A stretch of DNA of 64,000 bases from Alectoria sarmentosa. Lineage: Eukaryota > Ascomycota > Lecanoromycetes > Lecanorales > Parmeliaceae. The notes under the pieces are model-generated. The model saw only the letters and a list, made by a program, of their open reading frames with translations, was not told the DNA's origin and searched no databases. The stretch spans positions 1 to 64,000 of the forward strand of contig WOGZ01000088.1 in the NCBI GenBank assembly GCA_009733775.1, written 5' to 3'. The position numbers and the translations under genes were made by a program. Numbering within the stretch: position 1 is the stretch's first letter; each line of letters opens with the position of its first letter. Below are positions 56,493-64,000 of this stretch, in pieces.

Positions 56493-57833
56493 TCAAGATG
56501 GACGCAAGGGACTGGTAAGAGTAAGGATAAGTCCTCTCCCGCGGCACCATCGCTGGAAGTCATGACAAGTTTCCTCAAGTTTGCTCACATATTCAGCGGT
56601 TAGAGTGACGTGTTCCAGCTGCAGGTCCCCTGAGAGATTACCGGACACAGCATTTTCCATGAGCCGGCTGTAGATCTTTTTACAACGAATTATCTTGTCG
56701 TCCAACTGGAGGACGTGGAGCGACACAGGCAATACAGCTTGCAGATTGCAGTCATTCTTGACCAATAGAGACCACTGGGTGCGGAGCACCGTAAGTACCT
56801 CGAACTCGCGAAGTGAGCCCATGAATCCTGAATAGTCTATAGGACCAAGAATTATCAAGGCTCGCAGACTCGACTTGACATTAGTTATCAAGGCATGCCT
56901 GATCAATGAAGCATTAAACTCCGAAAATATCGTCGGTGTTTTGGTTGCATAATTGAAGACCTCGAGTGTAGGTAAGTGTTCCAGGAAGCCGTACAGATTA
57001 TCGGGATTAATCCAGTCAAGCCCGATTATTGCTAGTTCCTCACCCAAGCGGCACGGGATTGCACTATCCACGAGCTCAAGCTTCGTGATTTCAGAAACCA
57101 GGGGAGTAGCATCTTCCTCCTCGCAGCTTAATTCAAGAGTGAGAGGGGGCGCTGACATTTCCTTGATGGACGGTAATGCAGCGTAATATCTAAACCGTTC
57201 ATAATCGACAGAACATCCGTACCCAATCGTGGATCTGAAACCACCGAAAGCAAGGTGGACGCGTGCGAGCTTTGTAAAGAATGGCCTCTTCGCCTTGGGA
57301 GCATTGCCAATAACGTACTCGATCCAATACCGCGAGCGTATATCGCCTGCGTCTATCCAGAATGTCTCCAAGTTTGGGAGAAGTGGTAGAAGAAGAGCGA
57401 GAGCAGTGTCTTGACAGTGATTTTCTATCTGATATTTCATCTCGCTCTGCAAGGAACGGATATCCGTGGCGTCCACACCTGACAGCAGCCACTCGCTCTC
57501 CGCAACCAAGTTACAGAGCCATTCAATCTCTTGCCGGGTGAACTCTTCACGGCGGTAGCGACCACTCAAATCCACCTTCGCTTCTCTGACGTAATGGGCG
57601 ATGTGGGGAGTGGTGAGAATGTCTAGTAGGAGTGAGGCGACCGCTGCTCTACCGTACAATCTGTTGTCAAAGCAGCGGTACTTCCGAATCAGCGCTCTGT
57701 GAGTCCGAAGAAGCGGCTTTGCTACTGCTTGAACCCGACTTGATATCTGAGCAAAGTTCTCCAAGTCTTCTGGCATACAATGCTGTAGGACATCATAAAG
57801 GAGCTCATGTGGTAGGTTGGAGAAGGCTGGCAT
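56493..57833 (-). CDS. F-box protein (paralogue 1)
   Basis: A single exon of 446 aa. The N-terminus MPAFSNLPHELLYDVLQHCM with PEDLENFAQISSRVQAVAKP is an F-box. A conserved PLLRTHRALIRKYR follows, and the rest has leucine-rich segments typical of fungal F-box/LRR-like proteins: ALALLLPLLPNLETFWIDAG, AALPSIKEMSAP, SEITKLELVDSAI, LPTLEVFNYATKTP and FMGSLREFEVLTVLRTQWSL. F-box proteins usually recruit targets to SCF ubiquitin ligases through Skp1; the target here is unknown. The same segment order appears in the neighbour at 58436, so the two are tandem duplicates. Confidence 0.8.
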   Translation of the reverse strand: MPAFSNLPHELLYDVLQHCMPEDLENFAQISSRVQAVAKPLLRTHRALIRKYRCFDNRLYGRAAVASLLLDILTTPHIAHYVREAKVDLSGRYRREEFTRQEIEWLCNLVAESEWLLSGVDATDIRSLQSEMKYQIENHCQDTALALLLPLLPNLETFWIDAGDIRSRYWIEYVIGNAPKAKRPFFTKLARVHLAFGGFRSTIGYGCSVDYERFRYYAALPSIKEMSAPPLTLELSCEEEDATPLVSEITKLELVDSAIPCRLGEELAIIGLDWINPDNLYGFLEHLPTLEVFNYATKTPTIFSEFNASLIRHALITNVKSSLRALIILGPIDYSGFMGSLREFEVLTVLRTQWSLLVKNDCNLQAVLPVSLHVLQLDDKIIRCKKIYSRLMENAVSGNLSGDLQLEHVTLTAEYVSKLEETCHDFQRWCRGRGLILTLTSPLRPS

Positions 57834-58435
57834 GGCTTTTTAAGGCGATGATGGTCCCTGAAGAGCTATTGGGGAGGGTGCTGTTGATGGCCAACAAGGC
57901 TAATGATGAAGCAGGAAGGATGATGGGCGAGAAGTGGGATGATGAGAAAGCAGGCCGGGTGAGTCGAGGGTGAAGGTGAAGAAATTCAAGAGAGCTTGTT
58001 CATGAAGGACGCAGGCCGCAGGGTTACTAAGTCGCGCGGTACAGGCATTTACAAAACATTGACGTCACTAAACATTGTTTTGGCGTGCCCCCTTGATTGT
58101 CTTAACTTTTGATCAGTGACGCAGTATGATCCTAATACTGGTGATAATGGGAGAGTCTATTAACCTGAAGGGTGATACGGCAATAGGCGTAGGTGTATCG
58201 TTCATGGATAATCACTTTACTCATAGGTGATAAGTATTGACCATGAATGAAATGTCTATCCATGGACAAAGCTATCCACCAGTAATTCAATTCGCCACAT
58301 TGACAGTCTGCAATATCCACCCTGTGAAAATAGGGAACCACTTCACGCACACCTTCCTGTCCTTCCACCTGCAAAGTGCCGTACTGATTGGATGAGACTC
58401 CCTGAATGATTGAATCCGACAACCTTGATCATGAG
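57834..58435. other. Intergenic spacer between tandem F-box genes
   Basis: Promoter side of paralogue 1 and 3' side of paralogue 2. No gene supported. Confidence 0.55.
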
Positions 58436-59758
58436 CTACATGGGGTTGAACATGCCGCGCAAAAGACCCTTGGGTTCCCCCTCGGTATTGACATCATTCC
58501 ATCTGGAGAACGTAAGACTCAGTCCTTTCTCGTTGCAGTCTCGTTGGAGTATGAAGTGGTCATCCGAAAGCCCGTCAAAATCTGGTGTCTCAAAGCTCAC
58601 GTGTTGCAGGAGGAGAGATCCAGCAAGCTTGCTAGACAAGGTATCTTGCAAAGTTGTCTGGTATGTGACTGCATCACGGACTTTTTCGTCAATTAATGAG
58701 AGACGGCGAAGAGATTTTGGCAGAACCGCAGAGAGCTGGGCTTGCGTAGTCGGAAGCAACAGAGCCCAGTGAGTGTGAAGCTCTGCGAGTACCTCGAATT
58801 CACGAAGTGAACCCATGAAGGAGAGTTTCTTTGGATGGCCGAGGATGGTCAACGTTTGCAGCGTTGTTTTTGCAAGGGACAATAATGCGTCTCTGATCAA
58901 CGATGGATTGAGGATCAAATAAATCACTCCATTGTAGGTCGAGAATGTGAATGTTTGTAACTTCCCAAAGTTTTGTAAGAAACTGCATAGCGTCTCGGAG
59001 TCGACTGTGCTATCGCAAAGCTCAAGTTTGGTGACTTCTGAGGCCGGAACAAAAGTGTATTGGCACTTGCAGGGAGTTCTTTGGGGGCCATAGGTGTCAA
59101 AAGCTGATAGCTCTCTGAGGGACGGTAGAGCAGCAAAACGCAAGAGGTGTCGGAGATTAGGTCCGGCTCCATGATGAGACCGCAGTTGAACCTTTCTGAG
59201 CTTCGTGAGAACTGGTTTCGCGGCTATAGACGCATTCATGATGACTGTTTCGGGCCAAGAGGGAGTGGGTTTCCCAATTAGATCTTCAATCATTAGAGCC
59301 TCCAAGTTCGGAAGAAGCGGCAGAAGAAGCGCAAGAGGAATTCCACCGCGACGATGGGTTATGTCAAGGCTCAAACGACACAGATCTTCGATATTTCCAT
59401 CTGGCACAAGGTATTTGCTCTCCGCAGCTACCACTTGAACGGAAGCGATATCGTCTTCGGTGTACCAGTCCGAGCGGGAGTACCTGCAGTCTATACAGCA
59501 GATCTTTATCTCTTTAACGTAACGGCCGAGATGGGAGTTTGTCAATGCGACTTTGAGTAGCGGACTGATTTCTCCCTTGGCCACTCCCTCGGTCAGTATG
59601 CAATATTTCCGAATCATCTTCCTGTGAACCTGCAGCAGCGGACGTGCCAGTTCCTGGATTCTTCTTGCCGCTTGAGCGAAGTTTTCCAAGTCTTCCGGCT
59701 CGACCAACGGCAGTATGACACAGATAATCTCATTTGGGAGCTCCGAGAAGACTGCCAT
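58436..59758 (-). CDS. F-box protein (paralogue 2)
   Basis: A single exon of 440 aa from ATG 59758, chosen because MAVFSELPNEIICVILPLVE puts the F-box at the N-terminus as in paralogue 1; an in-frame ATG at 59809 would add 17 residues. PEDLENFAQAARRIQELARP and LLQVHRKMIRKYC match paralogue 1, as do ALLLPLLPNLEALMIEDL, AALPSLRELSAF, SEVTKLELCDSTV and FMGSLREFEVLAELHTHWAL. The sequences between these blocks are well diverged, so the duplication is not recent. Predicted SCF substrate adaptor; target unknown. Confidence 0.8.
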   Translation of the reverse strand: MAVFSELPNEIICVILPLVEPEDLENFAQAARRIQELARPLLQVHRKMIRKYCILTEGVAKGEISPLLKVALTNSHLGRYVKEIKICCIDCRYSRSDWYTEDDIASVQVVAAESKYLVPDGNIEDLCRLSLDITHRRGGIPLALLLPLLPNLEALMIEDLIGKPTPSWPETVIMNASIAAKPVLTKLRKVQLRSHHGAGPNLRHLLRFAALPSLRELSAFDTYGPQRTPCKCQYTFVPASEVTKLELCDSTVDSETLCSFLQNFGKLQTFTFSTYNGVIYLILNPSLIRDALLSLAKTTLQTLTILGHPKKLSFMGSLREFEVLAELHTHWALLLPTTQAQLSAVLPKSLRRLSLIDEKVRDAVTYQTTLQDTLSSKLAGSLLLQHVSFETPDFDGLSDDHFILQRDCNEKGLSLTFSRWNDVNTEGEPKGLLRGMFNPM

Positions 59759-60527
59759 GGCTGATGTTGGTGAGGCAGGGTAGTTGATAGTGGAACAGTG
59801 ATGCCGCAAGGGATGGAGATTGAATGAAAGCTATACAAAGTGAGAGCTGTGAAGAAAGTTGAGTGTGTGTGGCTTGTGTTATGTGATGCTTACCTAGTTA
59901 TCCTGAATTGCAAGCGCCGTATCCGAATTACCATACGATTAGCGTAAAACGTCGAGACACCGCTCAATCAAGAATAGTGCTAAAATTACATTAGCTGCCG
60001 AGACCATCAATATCTCCTACGTTTGCTAGCCCTATGCAGCACCCATTCTAGCAAGAGTACACGAAAGTCCTCAAATCTAAGCTTCACTCGAGAGTGTGAG
60101 ATTTCACAAAGAAAGAAGAACTATTGCTTGACTCGACCGTATCTTGTTAGCCGCCTGTTGGTGACAAGGGTTATACGGCTCGAGCAATCGTGACTAGACT
60201 GCATGTCGAACATAGAGAGAATCACATGCAGGCGGATATGTACCAGAATACATACGCCCACTCTACACAAATTTTCCTCGAGGCCCAGGATAGATCACAG
60301 GGTCCTCAATGGAAACCCTCACTTTTCGAATACACAAATCGCAGACTCAGCGCAAGTTGCCTGATTACTCCATACCAAGACCAAAAGCCACAATACCCGC
60401 GAGTAGCTGCTTTGCGGAAGCTCTGTTCCAAGAGAGAGTCAGAGGTACCTATTCTGCCAAAAGCGAATTGTATTTTGAAAATACTTTCTGAAAAGTTTGC
60501 TAAAACGTCCCTCATACCCATAGCCTC
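59759..60527. other. Intergenic stretch left of the MITE
   Basis: Upstream region of paralogue 2. A plus-strand frame at 60190-60564 runs into the MITE and has no recognisable motif. Confidence 0.5.
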
Positions 60528-60798
60528 ACGGGGGTGTCAAAAGTCACCGTTTTTCGAGGTTTAAAGTGGGATAATTGTTGAATCGTCCAACGTACGCTTA
60601 TACTTTTGGTTTAAAATCTATAAGTAATCGAGCAGAGTAACTTATTAATTAAAAATTTCATGATAAAGGCTTTCGTTGTCAAGTTATAAAAGTTAATACA
60701 CAATATATTTTGCGATTTTCGCGGGTCCTTGGTGCTGTTTAATTTGCGACCCCGAGGCTGGGTCAAGCTCGGAAAACGGTGACTTTTGACACCCCCGT
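60528..60798. mobile_element. MITE with 31-bp terminal inverted repeats
   Basis: The left end starts ACGGGGGTGTCAAAAG (60528-60558) and the right end (60768-60798) is its reverse complement, with 30 of 31 positions matching. The bases on both sides are GCCTC (60523-60527 and 60799-60803), a 5-bp direct duplication. The interior is AT-rich and has no coding capacity. This fits a non-autonomous DNA transposon; its superfamily is not clear from the ends. Confidence 0.85.
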
Positions 60799-62625
60799 GC
60801 CTCATTCGTCAAACTTTCCTCTTTCTCATTTAGTCGTTATGGCAAATTATTATTAGTCTGTCCACACGGCCTCGTGAGATCTCCAGTACTTCTGAATGCG
60901 GCATTAGTGTCATTTTAATATGTCAACCCTTCGACCGTTCCTTGCGGACAGATGGTACTTACTTCCTCGCCGCTTCCCGCGAAGGTATTGGCCTAGAAGG
61001 TTGCAGTATCAGCGTAGGTTCCGGCGGCGGTAAATATTTTCCGGCTCGAAAAGCTCAAAGTCTTTTAATTTGCCCTCAAACCAAAACATTGGTCTGCAAT
61101 GGCACTGGTAGAAAATGGAACGTACCTGATTGACAACACATCCTTCGTAAAAATACCAGTAGGCTTGGATGCAATGTGGAACCTCAAAACAGCAGGCGTT
61201 GCAGCAAGTTTCCGCTGAGGCACCTTGCGGTGTATCTAAACTATAGAGGTTTTTGGATTGGCCGACACCATGGTATTACGTTGAAATCCAGCCTAGTTTG
61301 CCCAATGACTTCTTGCACCCCCCGGTGGGAGCATTGTTGCGGTGTGAGATTTCGTGCCCCGATGCCGTTGTCAGGAGAAGTAAGAACGCTTTGGACGGGC
61401 AGTTAAAGCACTGCCGCAACGAAAAAAGGCCTACACATGACCGAAGGAACCGGCTAAAGAGCTGAGATGCTGCAGGTGTTCTGTGCACATCAATAAATGG
61501 AAGGCAAGTGGATTGTTAAACGGAAAGCAAGGCAACGATGGAGGAGAGCTGGGATTTGCAGATAAAGCCAAGAACGGAAAAGGTGGAGAAAGCCTCAGAA
61601 TAGACACGTGGTCGCGAACTTCCCCAAGAGGGATAGCTACTATTAAAACTTGACGATTGAGAAAACATAATCGATTGGGGGTGGACCCAAGTCGTATTGG
61701 TCTCCGCCGCAAATGAAATCAAGATCTTGTGACTGGCAGATGGCACGCAGTGATCAATGCCCCGGCCATTGTATATGGCAGCAGCATTTCGTTCGCCTAC
61801 GGTCGGCAGGCGAGCTAAGGAGGTTTGTAATCAGAGCTTTGAATTCGGATCGCAAGCGTTTTGTGTGGGGGGCTGGTCGAATTGACAAACTTCCGGAAAG
61901 CAGGCGCTACAACCGTGGGAAACACGGAAAAAAGGATAAAATGAAGAGCAAACGGTTGCCAAGAACAGCCGACGAGGCAAAGCCTTCAATAGTGTTGCAT
62001 TACATAGTCGACGGCTTTCATCTTCTATCAGTACTCTACCTCGCGAGGTGCAACGACGCAGCTCGCAGTCGATCTCTTCGAAGAGGAAATGCGTCTTCCA
62101 TGCGAGTTTTCAGTTTTCGGCTCGGATGACTTTTGGAAGGTCTTGATAAGATTCTGATAAATGCAATTTTGCTTCGATGGATATAAATGAAGATGGTATC
62201 GTGGTCAATGAGAGGGATTTTGTCGCCTCGAAAGCTCACCCAGTCAGGTGACTGCCGAGGCTCTCGCGCTAGTGTACTTAACTGCATTAAGTTGGCTCCG
62301 GGAATAAAGATCTTGGCATCTCCGTTGGCAGAATTGTACTGCAGAGCTACAACAGTAATTGATACAGTCGAGGCTTGTTTCTCTGTACGACAGCATGCGC
62401 AAAACTTACAAAGGTGGTCGAGATTGTCCATTGCTATGCGGCTGCGGAGGCCGATTTCCCCACACCGTCACCACACCGGTGATGAATCAAGGACTTTCTA
62501 ATTGATGCACTTCCTTTCATCAATCACCAGAGCACCATTGCACACCTCATACCCTGTTGAGAGTTTCGCCGCTCAAACTAGCACCACCTTCTTAACTTCA
62601 AACCTCCCAAGGTCCAGACCGTCCT
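60799..62625. other. Gene-less stretch right of the MITE
   Basis: Several frames up to 138 codons (for example 61713-62129 plus, 62036-62431 minus) overlap each other and lack motifs. I see no splice chain that makes a convincing gene. Confidence 0.45.
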
Positions 62626-63477
62626 TTAGATGAATCCACCCGGCGGCCCAGCATTCATACTCCACGCCGGGGCAGTCTTGCCTATCCCAGTACAGCTGAT
62701 ATTATTGGCCCTCCTCTTCGCCCTCTCCACCACGACCATGGCGCTACACATCACCTCCTCCCTCCCACCTTCCGCCAACGCATCAACGACGTGAAGCTCT
62801 CCCAGCTCTTCTTTGTCCTCTTTCTTCCTTCCACTACTGCCTCTCCTTCCAGCACCCGTCATCTGCGACATGGGAGCCGCATGTACGAACCTCGCCACGA
62901 TCTCATCCATCTCGTTTGTGAGTTCCAACACTCCCTTGTTGCCCGGATTCGGCATCCACCAGTGTTCATGTCCCCATATCGTCGTCCTCAGCCTTTGAGA
63001 CAGGGAATCTTCAAGCTCGAGCCGCTGGATCATTTGCATGTTCGGCATGTGAGAGTACGTTATCGTCGTCCCAGTCCCATGTATGTCAAATCTTCCCTCC
63101 GCCAGCGGTCGATTGAGGCTTTCGTCGCATTCGCCTGTGGTGATGATGACGTGGGGCTTGCGGTTCATGAAGCCGCCGGTCTTGTTGGTGCGGATTTTGC
63201 AAACGGGGAGGGTACGGGTGTAGGTGGTGGCTGACTCGGAAGGGTGGTCGCGGAGAGTGAGGAGGAAGCTGTCGGGAGATGTTTGGTGCAGAGTGTAGGT
63301 GCTGATGTGGTGGTCGGTGTTGGGAGGGTGGTAAATGGGAAGGATGTCGTTGAGGGCTTGGGGGGTGTAGGGTGGAAGCTCGTCAGACATGTCTAATATC
63401 GTTGGAGGGAGATGGTCAGCGAAGCCTAGTAGGTAGATATGAGAAGGCACTGTTGGCTTGGTGGTCGAGATGGGCAT
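62626..63477 (-). CDS. Conserved fungal hypothetical protein, possibly tubby-like fold
   Basis: A single exon of 283 aa from 63477; the in-frame ATG at 63390 (MSDELPPYTPQALNDILPIY) is an equally good start, giving 254 aa. A proline-rich start leads to YTLHQTSPDSFLLTLRDHPS, VCKIRTNKTGGFMNRKPHVI, GRFDIHGTGTTITYSHMPN and WGHEHWWMPNPG. This beta-rich order recalls fungal proteins with a tubby C-terminal-like or LURP-type fold, but that is an impression only. A hydrophobic stretch followed by basic residues (VMCSAMVVVERAKRRANN) lies near the C-terminus. Function unknown. Confidence 0.6.
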   Translation of the reverse strand: MPISTTKPTVPSHIYLLGFADHLPPTILDMSDELPPYTPQALNDILPIYHPPNTDHHISTYTLHQTSPDSFLLTLRDHPSESATTYTRTLPVCKIRTNKTGGFMNRKPHVIITTGECDESLNRPLAEGRFDIHGTGTTITYSHMPNMQMIQRLELEDSLSQRLRTTIWGHEHWWMPNPGNKGVLELTNEMDEIVARFVHAAPMSQMTGAGRRGSSGRKKEDKEELGELHVVDALAEGGREEVMCSAMVVVERAKRRANNISCTGIGKTAPAWSMNAGPPGGFI

Positions 63478-64000
63478 GATTTGCGATGCTTGGGAGAGAT
63501 AGAAGAGTGCTGGATGAGGACTTGCCTGTGGTGGCTCTCATGACACTTTATAAATATCTTGCTCGCGCAGGATGCTGGCAAAGGGAAGTTCCCATGCTAA
63601 GAGCTTGAACGCAGCCTCCTCCTCCAAGTTCTCATTCTACAAGGGAGTGGGCGGGTGAAAATGGCGCAGAGATGCAAAGCCGCAAACGCGGAAGTGGAAA
63701 GGTCATTGTCGACCGAGTTAAGAAGGTTGGCCGAGTGGCAGGTCGAAGGAGGAAACTTTCCTCTTCAGTCAGCGTCTGAAGAATTCTTCCCCCCACTCTT
63801 TTTTTTATTTTGTTTTGTTTTGTTTTGTTTCGTTTCGTTTGAGAAACGCTGACAATGGACTTTTCATCCCTCACTATCTATTGCCCCATAAATGACATGG
63901 CAGTGTCGATCTTTATCAGCATCCAGTCCGCGAATCGTCACTGAACCATCACGGCTATTTTGACTCCATTCTCCAGGTGGTTCGAGCTTCGTTTTCCTCT
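63478..64000. other. Right-edge intergenic stretch
   Basis: Promoter side of the preceding minus-strand gene. It contains a (GTTTT)n run at about 63811-63840. Nothing else recognised before the window ends. Confidence 0.55.

Overview
The window looks like part of a filamentous ascomycete genome (Pezizomycotina; Dothideomycetes is my guess, not proven). The evidence is short GT..AG introns of about 50-100 nt, fungal families (NACHT-ankyrin proteins, F-box genes, SRR1-like, fungal HNH, a Hsp70-like ATPase, Ser/Thr-rich secreted proteins), long microsatellite-rich intergenic stretches, and one AT-rich tract with C-to-T and G-to-A decay typical of repeat-induced point mutation (RIP). No tRNA, rRNA or CRISPR was recognised. 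All gene models were spliced by eye and checked for frame; there is no transcript support.

Layout. 0-2.4 kb: microsatellites and copies of a dispersed repeat. 2.5-4 kb: a five-exon secreted protein gene. 4-8.9 kb: mostly gene-less, with a broken HET-like gene. 8.9-11.8 kb: a large multi-pass membrane protein that appears to carry a MARVEL-like domain in its middle. 12.5-13.2 kb: SRR1-like gene. 15-16.6 kb: a probable PD-(D/E)XK-type protein. 17-24.5 kb: an eroded area with a frame-disrupted gene, a pseudogene with several amber stops, one intact two-exon gene and small remnants. 24.7-30.1 kb: an eight-exon NACHT-ankyrin-SPRY (NLR-like) gene.

32.8-37.5 kb is the most striking segment: a RIP-inactivated tyrosine-recombinase retrotransposon. 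Its terminal repeats are arranged A1-interior-B1-A2-B2, the split direct repeat layout of Ngaro/PAT-type elements, and the decayed interior still shows reverse transcriptase (YLDD-box position), RNase H and tyrosine recombinase in that order. Solo A-B repeats from the same family lie at about 0.7, 13.6-14.1 and 19.3-19.7 kb.

38-47 kb: a zinc-ribbon ORF split by an amber codon, an HNH protein, two hypothetical genes and a Cys-rich secreted protein. 47.3-51.9 kb: a gene desert of simple repeats. 52-60 kb: Hsp70-like ATPase, a small basic protein whose repeated motif straddles an in-frame stop, and two tandem F-box paralogues. 60.5-60.8 kb: a complete MITE with 31-bp inverted repeats. 62.6-63.5 kb: a conserved hypothetical gene. 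The genes do not form an obvious pathway; the region reads as a repeat-affected accessory area with an NLR-like gene, a HET remnant, F-box-type genes and secreted proteins.
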